Shown: positions 8,269 to 16,853, numbered from the stretch's first letter. The stretch: DNA of 24,328 bases from Obelidium mucronatum (GCA_025765595.1 JAIVFH010000365.1:1-24328), one strand, 5' to 3'. Translations and numbers: made by a program. Notes: a model not told the origin generated them from the letters alone.

Positions 8269-9713
8269 ATGAGAACTTTTACACGCCAAGGTTCTTGTCT
8301 CTTACTAATCGAATTTGGCAGAAACTAACCTTCAGACTGTCAAAACAGAGGTGGCGAAGCACAACAAACTTGATGATTTATGGATAATCATTGATGCGCA
8401 AGTCTATGACCTGTCTGGTTGAGTAGTACTTCTTTGTGCGCCAAAACCAAACTTGACAACTAAAAACAAAAGAACACGCACTCCATCCACAGGCTTTGCC
8501 GAAGCCCATCCAGGCTCATCCATAGTCCTCCTCAAAGTCGCCGGAACAGACGCCACCAACCAGTTCTACGCTTTACACCGCCAAGAAGTCCTCACCCGCT
8601 ACTCAAAACTCATTATCGGAACAATCACAGGCGAATCCGCGGCTCTCTCCGCCCCGAAACCAGACTCCCTCTCTTTGATCCCATACGCCGAATCCCTCTC
8701 ATCCCTCCACAAACCCTCCCCCTACCACACACCAAACCACCTCGCCTTCAAAAAAGCCGTCCGGAAATTCGTTCAAGAAACCTTGACAATCGATGCAGAA
8801 TACCACGCGTCGTCAGGCGAATTCCCAGACCCCGAGGTGTTTTTGAAAATGGGCGCGCGCGGCGGCGTGAATTTGACGGCGTGTCGGCTTGCACCGGGTC
8901 CCCATTTGGAAGGGAGGGTGTTGTTGGGTGGGGTTGTGAAACCGGAGGAGTTTGATTATTTTCATGAAGCGATTGTTCATGAAGAGATGGCGCGGGTTGG
9001 AATGTATGGGTATGGTGAGGCGGTTGGAAGTGGGATGGTGAGAAAAAAAAAAAAAAAAAGAGCACGTTTCCTTACACTTACGCGCCTTTCTGTTTTGACT
9101 CTGCATCCTAAATTAATTAAAAATAGGTTATTGGATTACCTCCAGTTATGAATTTCGGGCCCGCGTGGATGAAGGAGAAAGTTGTCAAGGAGGTTTTGAA
9201 TGGTGAAAAAATGATTTGTCTTGCCATTACGGAACCTGGAGCTGGAAGCGATGTGGCAGGAATTACATGCGAAGCAGTCAAGTTCCGTCTTTTTTTTTTT
9301 TGTTTAAGTTGAAACAAAGCCTAACGAAAAAAAGGTCGCCATGTGGAAAGTTCTATATCGTCAATGGAGTAAAAAAGTGGATCACAAACAGTGCATTTTC
9401 GCACTATTTCACCACTGCTGTTCGTACAGGTACGAGAAAAAAAAAAGCATCCAAACAGCGCCCCCCAACCAAAAACGACCCTCATATTTTCAACTCAACT
9501 GGTTAAATTTTTTTTTTCTAGGAAAAGGATACTCTGTCCTCCTCATTGAACGGCAACCTGGCGTGACAACCAGAGTAATCAAAACATCTGGAAGCACAAC
9601 CTCAGGAACAAGCTACGTAACATTTGAAAACGTACGCGTTCCAGTGGAGAACTTGATTGGACAGGAAGGCGGGGGGATTCCTGTGATCATGTCGAACTTT
9701 AATCAGTTCAGTT

Positions 9714-9759
<46 letters not shown>

Positions 9760-10535
9760 GTCTTTTTGCACTGTATTTTCCTAAAGCTTAAAAAAAATTG
9801 TGATTTCTATAGTGAACGATGGATTATGGTGGTGGGGATTTGCTCGGGATCGGTAAGAAGCCCCCCCTTTTTTTCGTTTTCTGAATCATCATGCATGGCA
9901 GTTCCTTAAAAAAAACGACAAAAAATGACTAGCGACAAATCATTGAAGAATGCTTCAAATGGGCAACACAGCGAAAAGTCTTTGGGAAGGCTTTGATTGA
10001 ACAACCAGTGATTCGATACAAACTAGGACAAATGGTTGGGTGCTCCATCTGCTGCCCCCGGCATATTTATTTTTAATTGTGGGTCGTTTTTCGTCCTTTC
10101 TTTCTTTTTTTTTTTTTTTTAGATTGCAGAATTAGAGGCTGTTCAAAGCTGGTGTGACATGACAACATATCAAATGACAAAGATGAGTTACGCAGAACAG
10201 ACCAAGCAATTGGGTGGCTCTATCGCGTTGCTGAAATACCAGAGTACTCGAATGGCTCATCTTGTTTCTGATAACGCTGTGCAAATTTTTGGAGGGCGTG
10301 CAATTACAAGAACTGGAATGGTAAATATATTTTAAGTCTTGCTTATTTTTTTTTTTTTTTTTTCGTTTGGTTCTTCGAATGTTGACCTTTTTTTTCATTT
10401 AAAAAGGGACGATTAGTTGAGAACTTCCAACGCGTGCACAAACATGTGGCTATCCTTGGTGGATCTGAGGAGATTATGTTGGACCTTGGGGTGAGACAGG
10501 CAATGAAGTCGTTTCCTAAGGATGCACGCCTTTAA
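8269..10535 (+). CDS. Cytochrome b5-acyl-CoA dehydrogenase fusion, ACAD-2
   Basis: Ten exons (8269-8290, 8349-8417, 8493-9037, 9127-9281, 9335-9429, 9522-9705, 9813-9852, 9933-10034, 10123-10320, 10407-10535) give 512 residues, all in phase. The b5 domain begins with FTRQEVAKHNKLDDLW, a classic b5 start, and carries heme ligands His36 and His59. The dehydrogenase part has CLAITEPGAGSDV, KKWITNS, FENVRVPVENLIG and QIFGGRAITRTGMGR, with Glu358 in NHERW and Thr468 at the MCAD Glu position, as in ACAD-1. The gene starts only 76 bp after the ACAD-1 stop, so this is a tandem duplicate. It shares five introns with ACAD-1 but has four of its own. Several introns hold very long T runs, including T43. 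Base composition is ordinary throughout. Confidence 0.92.
9043..9059 (+). repeat. A17 tract in ACAD-2 intron 3
   Basis: An uninterrupted run of 17 A follows the GTGAG donor of the third intron. Confidence 0.9.
9716..9758 (+). repeat. T43 tract in ACAD-2 intron
   Basis: An uninterrupted run of about 43 T fills much of the intron 9706-9812. Related runs of 16 and 18 T occur at 10105-10120 and 10346-10363 in the next introns. Exact length is prone to sequencing error. Confidence 0.9.
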
Positions 10536-10631
10536 GGAAAGAAGAAAAAAAAACACACAAGAATGCGTATACGAAAAGGGGGGTATCGGAATAAAGAAAG
10601 AAAGAAAAAAAAAAGAACTTAAAAACCAATA

Positions 10632-10637
10632 TTTATT
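10632..10637 (-). terminator. AATAAA overlapping a stop codon
   Basis: A minus-strand AATAAA overlaps the TAA at 10635-10633 of the preceding uncharacterised gene. Cleavage 10-30 bases later would leave a very short 3' UTR. Confidence 0.4.
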
Positions 10638-11243
10638 CACGTATTCTGTTGCGCTCAATTGCAAGGCAAAAATCTACCAAGGATCTGAACTGAATGAGTT
10701 CAATCACCTTGCGCTGAAGAGATTCCTCTTTTTTCATGAACCTTTGTTTTCGAAGAGGTCTTGGCTTTCGCTTCAACCTGGCCAGTTGTATGTTTTTTAA
10801 GTTTAACAGTCAAAACGGTTATCAACAAAAAAAACAACTCAATAATACATTGTCATGGTCTGCATCCAAGCTCCCATATCCTCAAGCTCCAACACAATAA
10901 CTTCGCCAGTGAACTGAAGCTGCATCAAGAGCCAGCTTATTTCAAATGAAGAATCATCTGTTTCAAGATGGAGTGCAATGCCATTCGATTCTAAATCAGT
11001 TGCAGACTTAGCAACAGCAGCAGCGTCAGTTAAAGGTGTGACGGCGGCTGTAGTATCAGCAAAAGCAGCTGCTTCTCGAGCTCTTAGGTATTCCAGAGCC
11101 TTTGTGTTTTGCTCAACCTCCCAGAGGAGGTCGAGTTGCGCAAGCGTTGGTTGTTCGGCTCTGGCAGATTTCTTGAGCTCTGCCAGAATCTGATCCTTCT
11201 TCCTTTGAATTCGTTCTGCCTGGCGCTGGAGAGAAGGGGTCAT
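10633..11243 (-). CDS. Uncharacterised charged/coiled-coil protein
   Basis: A minus-strand frame from 11243 encodes 134 residues if unspliced (stop near 10839). It starts with a basic, heptad-like helix (RQAERIQRKKDQILAELKK), continues with LLWEVEQNTKALEYLRAREAA, and has an Ala-rich middle. A phase-consistent intron (10848-10778, GTATTA donor, CCAG acceptor) would replace the last two residues with a 48-residue basic tail (KRKPRPLRKQRFMKKEESLQ and on) ending at 10633, giving 179 residues. The spliced form is favoured because AATAAA overlaps that stop codon and the tail frame looks coding, but the unspliced form cannot be excluded. I do not recognise a family. It lies convergent to ACAD-2 (97 bp between stops) and divergent from the gene at 11510. 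Confidence 0.55.
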
Positions 11244-11509
11244 TGGGGATTAGGGAGAGGGCGGGTTGGAAAAAACTTTTTGCTTGTGTGTTTCACAACA
11301 AATGCGAAACTCTTTTTTTATAGTCGTGAAATATCTGAATTGACATAAACAATAATAAGATACAAAACAAAACCTTCTGTTACGAAACCGTGGGAGCTGC
11401 TTTTATTTCAACGTGGCTGGTTGGCTTACGAATTCGTGGGGGTGATTGGAAAACACTTGAAAAACTCCCTCCCTTTGCTGCAGCTCAACGAAAAAAAATT
11501 AGTCTCAGC
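11244..11509. promoter_or_regulatory. Divergent intergenic region
   Basis: These 266 bp lie between two divergent start codons. The plus-strand frame is open from 11390, but it has no ATG before 11510. I see no other motif beyond A/T-rich stretches near 11340-11375. Confidence 0.4.
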
Positions 11510-12388
11510 ATGACAAGGATTGAAACCATTGAATCACTTTCATCGCGCTTCTCTAGTGTCGAAATCACCACCAGAGGAAAGGGAACAACAGAAACGACGA
11601 TCCTCACAGCCCCAACGACCGGCTTCTTTGCTGCCACAACACCAACAGAAGTCAAATACACACACGAACTGGATAATGATACTAGAGTAACATGTACTGC
11701 CGTCGACGACAAGTTATTGGTCCAGGTTGACTTTGCTGATCACACTCCATCTCCTAAACAATCCTTCCTGCCAAACATCATCGCCAGCTGGTTCAACCCC
11801 ACCACTTTCGAGCGAAAAGCTGAACTAGAAATCACTCTTCCTGCAAACGATATCAACGACTTCACGCTCGATGCGACAGTGGGAACTCTCGACTGGCGAG
11901 GCCCTTCTGTCAAGAACGCCTTCTCTGCAAAAGTAAACGTGGGCTCTGTGACTACAGAATCTCTTATCGCGGAAAACGTTGATGTCAACGCGAATGTTGG
12001 AAGCATTCATTTGAAGGACGCCACAGTTCACAATAGTGTCTCGTTGGGCGCAAACTTGGGTGAAATCAAGGGGAAAGTTTCGGGATTTAAGGAGTTGGTG
12101 GCTATCGCTGATATGGGATCCATTGCCTTGGATTTGCATCCACGGAGAGATGCCACGATTGAGCTTAAATCTGGGATGGGCTCCGTGTTGAGTAACGTGT
12201 TTGGGTTTGAAGGCAAATTCGACGTCAAGACTGGGTTTGGCAGGTTTCAAGTTACAGGGAACGGGATGAATGGTGTTGGGAACTCCAGTGGAATGGGAAC
12301 TGTGAATGGGTGGGTCGCCAACAAGAATGCGTTTGGACGGCTGAATATTGACACTGGAATGGGCAGTGTTGACCTCAGGTTTACTTGA
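11510..12388 (+). CDS. DUF4097-like repetitive beta protein
   Basis: One exon of 292 residues; the first in-frame ATG is 11510. After an N-terminal region of about 110 residues, the protein has a repeated short motif, G-[ST]-[VIL], spaced about 18-25 residues apart: VGSV, VGSI, LGEI, MGSI, MGSV, FGRF, MGTV, MGSV. That is the signature of DUF4097-type putative adhesin domains, which form a stacked beta structure. Such domains are widespread in bacteria and occur in fungi as cytoplasmic proteins of unknown role. There is no obvious signal peptide or membrane segment, so an adhesin role is not supported. The function is unknown. It is followed by a DUF829 gene on the same strand after 228 bp. 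Confidence 0.75.
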   Translation: MTRIETIESLSSRFSSVEITTRGKGTTETTILTAPTTGFFAATTPTEVKYTHELDNDTRVTCTAVDDKLLVQVDFADHTPSPKQSFLPNIIASWFNPTTFERKAELEITLPANDINDFTLDATVGTLDWRGPSVKNAFSAKVNVGSVTTESLIAENVDVNANVGSIHLKDATVHNSVSLGANLGEIKGKVSGFKELVAIADMGSIALDLHPRRDATIELKSGMGSVLSNVFGFEGKFDVKTGFGRFQVTGNGMNGVGNSSGMGTVNGWVANKNAFGRLNIDTGMGSVDLRFT

Positions 12389-12512
12389 GTTCGTTTCAAG
12401 TCCCTTCACTATTATACTTGAAATTATAGCCTCATACATAATGCGAAATGTGATGATTAACCACATAATAAAGCTGAAATCTTGTATTTTTGCAGACATG
12501 GGGGTTCCAGCA

Positions 12513-12530
12513 GCGCTGAGCGCTCAGCGC
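12513..12530. promoter_or_regulatory. 18-bp perfect palindrome upstream of DUF829-3
   Basis: GCGCTGAGCGCTCAGCGC reads the same on both strands. It is GC-rich in an A/T-rich spacer, 87 bp before the ATG at 12617. It could be a dimeric regulator site or a hairpin in the 5' leader. Confidence 0.6.
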
Positions 12531-12616
12531 GGAGATCGAAATGATTTCATATCAATCTCTGAAACACATAAAATTATTTCGAATTGTGAAAACCTTAAAA
12601 TTACAAGAGTTGAAAA

Positions 12617-13546
12617 ATGGCCACAGCCACAGCCGCACCATCCCCAATCGACGACTACGAAGTCCTCGGTCCTGCTTGGATCGGCAAACCAACGGAGCAC
12701 CATCTCTTCGAAAGCAAGAAGTTTGTTCTCCTCTTTGGCTGGCTCGACGCTCAAGTCAAGTATGTTGAAAAGTATGCCCAGGTGTATAGGTACCAACTTG
12801 CATTTGTCAGCAACTCATCGAAGGGAACAGCAACCTTAACTCGCAACTCTTGATCTAGATCGAAGGGATACACTGCAATTGTCACAGTCGGCACTTCTCA
12901 TGACTGGGATATCATTTGGAAATACAAGACACAATTCCAAGAATTCGACTCACTCATTGAATATCTCAACGAACACGGATTGCTGGAAGCATATGGATCC
13001 AACCACGGACCATCTCTGTTTGGACAGCATCCAAAGCTTGTGATCCACTCCTTTTCGAACGGCGGCATGAGCAAAATCCAGCGATTGGTTACCGCTCTTC
13101 ACGCAAAAGGCCAGCAACTCAAGCGCGCCCACATTATTCTCGATTCCTCTCCAGGAAAGGCCACAGTTGTTAGTTGGTCAGGATATGTGGCAGCCTTGGT
13201 CCAGAACCCGATTCTGAAATCCATCACTTACGGCGGCGCCTATCTGATTGGATGCTTGTGTGCGGTTGTGTTTGATATGAAGAAACATCCTATCAGTCAG
13301 GGCATCCCCTATATTGTCAGCGAGAAGAATGAAAACGGGAATATTAGGGGACCGAGACTGTTTTTGTATTCGGAAGCGGATGATGTGATTCAATTCACGG
13401 ATGTTAAGGATCATATTGAAACTACACGAGCGGAAGGCATTGTTGTGGAGGAGAAGATGTTCACTACCAGCGCACACGTAAAGCATGCTGTGGACTTTAA
13501 GGAGGAATATTGGAATATTGTTGATGCCTTTTTAGGAAAGCATTAA
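12617..13546 (+). CDS. DUF829 alpha/beta hydrolase, copy 3
   Basis: Exons 12617-12789 and 12859-13546 (phase 2 join) give 286 residues. The intron position is identical to that of copies 1 and 2. Motifs are FVLLFGWLD, KYAQVYR, the nucleophile motif HSFSNGG, the acidic YSEADDVI motif and SAHVKHAVDFKEEYW, so the putative Ser-Asp-His triad is intact. The stretch VQNPILKSITYGGAYLIGC is hydrophobic, as in the other copies. The 69-nt intron is a multiple of three but ends in an in-frame TGA. The gene is very close to copy 4, which begins only 49 bp after its stop; AATAAA sits within that gap, at 13554. Substrate unknown. Confidence 0.85.
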
Positions 13547-13553
13547 ATTTGTT

Positions 13554-13559
13554 AATAAA
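13554..13559 (+). terminator. AATAAA polyadenylation signal of DUF829-3
   Basis: It lies within the 49-bp gap between the copy 3 stop codon and the copy 4 start codon, so the 3' end of one transcript probably reaches the next gene. Confidence 0.5.
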
Positions 13560-13595
13560 CCAAGTTTGCGGCCTTAATTTTTTTGTAAGAAGAAC

Positions 13596-14546
13596 ATGAC
13601 AGTACCAGTCACAGCCACACCAACCCCAATCGACGAATACGAAGTCCTTGGCCCTGCTTGGATCGGCAAGCCAGCAGAGCACCATCTTTTCGAAAGCAAG
13701 AAGTTTGTTCTTCTCTTTGGCTGGCTCGACGCTCAAGTCAAGTACGTCGAAAAGTATGCCCAGGTGTACAGGTACCAACGGTCCAACATGCATTGTCAGC
13801 AACTCATAGAAGAAGGCACCAACACCCATAAACTCACACGATTTCAATCTAGATCAAAGGGATACACTGCGATTGTCACTGTTTGCACCTCTCACGACTG
13901 GGGTATCGTTTGGAACCACAAGACACAATTTGAAGAATTCGACTCGCTTATTGCATATCTCAACGAACACGGATTACTGGAAGCATATGGATCTCACCAC
14001 GGACCATCTCTCTTTGGACAGCATCCGAAGCTTGTGATCCACTCCTTTTCGAACGGCGGCATGTGCAAAATCCAGCGATTGGTTACCGCGCTTCACGCAA
14101 AAGGCCAGCAACTCAAACGCGCGCATATTATTCTCGATTCTTCTCCAGGAAGGCCTACCGTCGCCAGCTGGTCTGGCTTCATGTCAGCCTCCGTCCAAAA
14201 CCCAATTCTGAAATCCATTGCTTACAGTTGCGCCTACAGTGTCGCAACCTTGGGTTCGGTTGTGTTTGATTTTAAGAAGTATCCAATCAGTCAAGGGGTC
14301 CCATACATTGTCAGTGAGAAGAATGAAAACGGGAATATCAGAGGACCAAGACTGTTTTTGTATTCGGAAGCGGATAATGTGGTTCAATTCACAGATGTCA
14401 AGGATCATGTTGAAACTACACGTGCAGAAGGCATTGTTGTGGAGGAGAAGATGTTCACTACCAGCGCGCACGTTAAGCACGCTGTGGACTTCAAGGAGGA
14501 ATATTGGAATGTCGTTGATGCCTTTCTAGGAAAGCATTATAGCTGA
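13596..14546 (+). CDS. DUF829 alpha/beta hydrolase, copy 4
   Basis: Exons 13596-13771 and 13853-14546 give 289 residues when spliced at the position shared by all copies. The 81-nt intron is a multiple of three and has no stop, so the whole span is also one open frame of 316 residues; retention would insert 27 residues after KYAQVY. Splicing is preferred, because GT and CTAG ends match the paralogs. The putative triad is intact: HSFSNGG, YSEADNVV and SAHVKHA. It is a close duplicate of copy 3; differences cluster in the hydrophobic region (SFMSASVQNPILKSIAYSCAY). Copy number and similarity suggest recent tandem duplication. Confidence 0.85.
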   Translation: MTVPVTATPTPIDEYEVLGPAWIGKPAEHHLFESKKFVLLFGWLDAQVKYVEKYAQVYRYQRSNMHCQQLIEEGTNTHKLTRFQSRSKGYTAIVTVCTSHDWGIVWNHKTQFEEFDSLIAYLNEHGLLEAYGSHHGPSLFGQHPKLVIHSFSNGGMCKIQRLVTALHAKGQQLKRAHIILDSSPGRPTVASWSGFMSASVQNPILKSIAYSCAYSVATLGSVVFDFKKYPISQGVPYIVSEKNENGNIRGPRLFLYSEADNVVQFTDVKDHVETTRAEGIVVEEKMFTTSAHVKHAVDFKEEYWNVVDAFLGKHYS

Positions 14547-14666
14547 TTGCTGAAAGAATGCAACAAATAATATAAGTTTTTTATTTTTTTCGGTGTTTTT
14601 ACGGGTTCTACGGTTGTTCTGCGGTTGATTTTAAAGTGAATTTACGGTGTTTTTTGGGGCTTATCG

Positions 14667-14725
14667 CGCGTGATCGCGTTCACTTGGTGTACGTGTGATC
14701 GGGTTCACTTGATGTACGCGTGATC
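14667..14725 (+). repeat. 25-bp tandem repeat, 2.4 units
   Basis: Units at 14667-14691 and 14692-14716 differ at three positions; a third begins with CGCGTGATC at 14717-14725. Each unit contains TGATC and GTTCACTTG. Confidence 0.8.
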
Positions 14726-14773
14726 TTGAAAATGCTGCACTGACACTGTGAGAGTCTTGCATCCTGTTCCAAA

Positions 14774-14877
14774 GTTTGTAGAAGAGAAGATGTTTTACCA
14801 GCCCGCACGCGAAGCACGCTATTGACTTTAAGGAGGAGTATTGGAATACTGCTGATGCGCTTTTAGAAAAGTACTGA
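14774..14877 (+). pseudogene. Relic of a sixth DUF829 gene (3' end only)
   Basis: This stretch is clearly related to the last 100 bp of copies 3 and 4: it matches the part encoding VEEKMF, then the region of the conserved late His, then KEEYWN and the end of the gene. A two-base deletion just after VEEKMF breaks the frame, so the following His motif is not readable in frame. No upstream part of the gene is recognisable. It lies between intact copies 4 and 5, so the array once held at least six units, or it is a broken by-product of unequal crossing-over. Confidence 0.75.
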
Positions 14878-15008
14878 TATCAAAAAAGTTCATGATCAGG
14901 GTTTTGCCCCCATCCATATAAAAATTCCACAAAAGAAGGTGGAAAAAAAGCTGCAAAAAAGCACAATTATAGCCACAGCAATCAGTACACGAAATTTCAA
15001 CAGCCCGA

Positions 15009-15927
15009 ATGACGGACGTTGCAATCAATAGTGGTGTATTGGAGGAATACGACTCCATTGGTCCAGTCTTGATTTCGAAGGGACCAACAAGAGATAAGTT
15101 TGCCTTGATCTTTGGGTGGTGTGATTCCCAATTCAAGCATGTCGAAAAATATGCTCAATACTACGTGTAAGGAGTGAATTTGTCATGCCGTTTGTTTGAG
15201 TGAGTATTAATTACAATCATCTCATCTCAGCGCCAATGGATACACTGCCATTGTCCAACTTGGAAAATCAGCTGATTTCCATATCATTTGGAACAAGCAT
15301 CAAGAATTCGAGGAATTCGAACCTGTCCTTGCCTATTTGGCCAAGCTCCAATTGCTTGAATCCTCTGATGTGTCTAACGAAGAACAAGAGCAAGGTTCCC
15401 ACCCGACCATTGTGATCCACTCCTTCTCCAACGGCGGAATGTTTAAAATCAAGAGATTTGTCAATTTCTTGTTTTCGAAAGGGTTCCAACTCAAGAAAGC
15501 CAACGCGATAATTCTTGATTCTTCGCCTAGCAAGGTCACGGCTCCAACACTGGCTGGCTATGTAGCATCGACTCAAAAAAACACAATTGTCAAGTACTTG
15601 GCATATGGTAGTGCTTATGCCTTTGGCTGTGGCTACCTTGCTTTAGGAAATATTGAAATTCATCCAATCACACAAAGTATTCCGTACGTCGTCAGTGAAA
15701 AAAATGGTGATGGGAATATTAGGGGACCAAGGTTGTTTCTCTTTTCGCATGCCGATGAAGTCGTGCCCTTTCAAGATGTGAAGGAGAACGCGGAAGCAGC
15801 AAGAATGGAAGGTATCAGGGTTGTCGAAAAGGTGTTTTCCACTAGTGCGCATGTGAAGCATGCTGTTGAGTTCAAAGAGGAGTATTGGTCAAGTGTGACT
15901 GAGTTTTTGGAAAGAAAAGAAGAGTGA
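15009..15927 (+). CDS. DUF829 alpha/beta hydrolase, copy 5 (divergent)
   Basis: Exons 15009-15166 and 15231-15927 (phase 2 join, GTAAGG donor, CTCAG acceptor) give 284 residues. The intron is in the same place as in the other copies. Motifs are ALIFGWCD, KYAQYY, HSFSNGG (nucleophile Ser), FSHADEVV (acidic residue Asp) and SAHVKHAVEFKEEYW, so the triad appears intact. Sequence is the most divergent of the five, with EEQEQG and a Ser/Thr-containing loop before the nucleophile strand. The hydrophobic segment here is KNTIVKYLAYGSAYAFGCGYLAL. It is closer to copies 3 and 4 than to 1 and 2. The stop lies 125 bp before the P1 gene. Confidence 0.84.
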
Positions 15928-15933
15928 GGACCC

Positions 15934-15939
15934 AATAAA
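15934..15939 (+). terminator. AATAAA polyadenylation signal of DUF829-5
   Basis: AATAAA begins seven bases after the stop codon of copy 5. Confidence 0.5.
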
Positions 15940-16052
15940 TGAAGTGTATCCCGTTTTTCATTGTAACTAGCTTATTGTTTAAATTGGGGAAGTGGTGGTG
16001 AAGCGAGCTATGTATTATGTGGAGTTGATGGTGAAGGTTTTATCAAACAGAA

Positions 16053-16542
16053 ATGAGCCTCTCTGCTTCTGAAGCCGCTTTGGTCTACGCCGCCCTCATC
16101 CTCCACGATGACGGTCTTGAAATCACCGTGAGTATTTGATTCCATGCATTTGTCGTGTTTCTCGGTCTGATGGATGGCTCGTTGTGGTGGGGATGGATTG
16201 TTGGTTGGACATGAGATGTGTAACGGAGACCAAGAAGTCAAACCCACAGCTAACTCCCGTTCCTCTAATCGCCAGGCCGACAAGCTCAGCACCTTGGTTG
16301 CTGCCGCCGGAGTCGAAGTCGAGTCCATCTGGGCTTCCCTCTTTGCCAAGGCTCTCGACGGAAAGGACGTTGGCTCCTTCCTCTTTGCCGTTGGCTCTGG
16401 ATCTGGAGCTGCTGCTGCTCCAGCTGCCGGAGCTGCCCCAGCTGCTGCCGAGGCCGCTGCCCCAGCCGCCGGAAAGAAGGAAGAGAAGAAGGAGGAGAAG
16501 GAAGAGTCTGACGACGACATGGGATTCGGTCTCTTCGACTAA
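16053..16542 (+). CDS. RPLP1: 60S acidic ribosomal protein P1
   Basis: Exons 16053-16127 and 16276-16542 give 113 residues, the usual length for P1. The N-terminal helical dimerisation domain begins [20 protein letters not shown]; the middle is an Ala/Pro/Gly hinge; a Lys/Glu stretch follows; and the C-terminus ends [11 protein letters not shown], the invariant stalk peptide that contacts elongation factors. P1 pairs with P2 on the large-subunit stalk. Start choice is unambiguous. The intron is 148 nt, longer than most here, with a GTGAGT donor; long first introns are frequent in fungal ribosomal protein genes. Codon use is C-ending and biased, as expected of a highly expressed gene. Confidence 0.97.
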
Positions 16543-16853
16543 ATCATCTACCAAAGCGTTTGATTCGGCGTGCGCGATGTTGAGTTCGTGTCTTGGGCGT
16601 TGCCTCAATAAACTATCCTTGTTGCGATCACTTTTCGTGCGCGTGTTGTAACTTGTTTCGTTTGCACGTTTACAATGCGCCCTCAACTTACTCGTGCTAC
16701 TTCTTGCTATTCCATCATTCTATCAGTTAGAAAAAGCCCCTGATTATTATTCTAAATATTGTTCCTGTTCCGAAACTCTTATTTCTCCACGCGCCAGGAA
16801 TCCGCACTTTTCAATCAAAAAATCAAGCCCAACAATCACCTCTCTGAAACTGA
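16543..16853. other. Intergenic region P1 / PHO84-like
   Basis: These 311 bp hold the P1 AATAAA at 16607-16612 and the promoter of the phosphate transporter. A CACGTT at 16665-16670 resembles the weaker Pho4 site; a single six-base match is weak evidence. I see no gene. Confidence 0.45.
16607..16612 (+). terminator. AATAAA polyadenylation signal of P1
   Basis: A canonical signal 65 bp after the P1 stop codon. Confidence 0.55.

Larger units (their letters stand above)
14547..15008. other. Gene-free spacer with repeats and a DUF829 relic
   Basis: These 462 bp hold a T/G-rich stretch (14578-14660) with two ACGG/TGTTTTT-type phrases, a 25-bp tandem repeat (14667-14725), and a decayed copy of a DUF829 3' end (14774-14877). 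The last 130 bp before 15009 are probably the promoter and leader of copy 5. I see no intact gene. Confidence 0.6.

Noticed and set aside
11390..11509. N-terminal extension of the DUF4097-like protein
   Set aside because: The frame is open from 11390, but only with a non-ATG start; first ATG is 11510.
1089..15927. Classic secondary-metabolite cluster, suggested by PaxU-like DUF829 genes
   Set aside because: No polyketide, non-ribosomal peptide or terpene synthase, prenyltransferase or P450 is present.
16665..16670. Pho4-type site before the phosphate transporter
   Set aside because: A single six-base CACGTT match about 185 bp upstream is expected by chance often enough that I do not call it.
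16008..16686. Minus-strand frames opposite ribosomal protein P1
   Set aside because: Ser/Ala-rich mirrors of the P1 hinge; no independent support.
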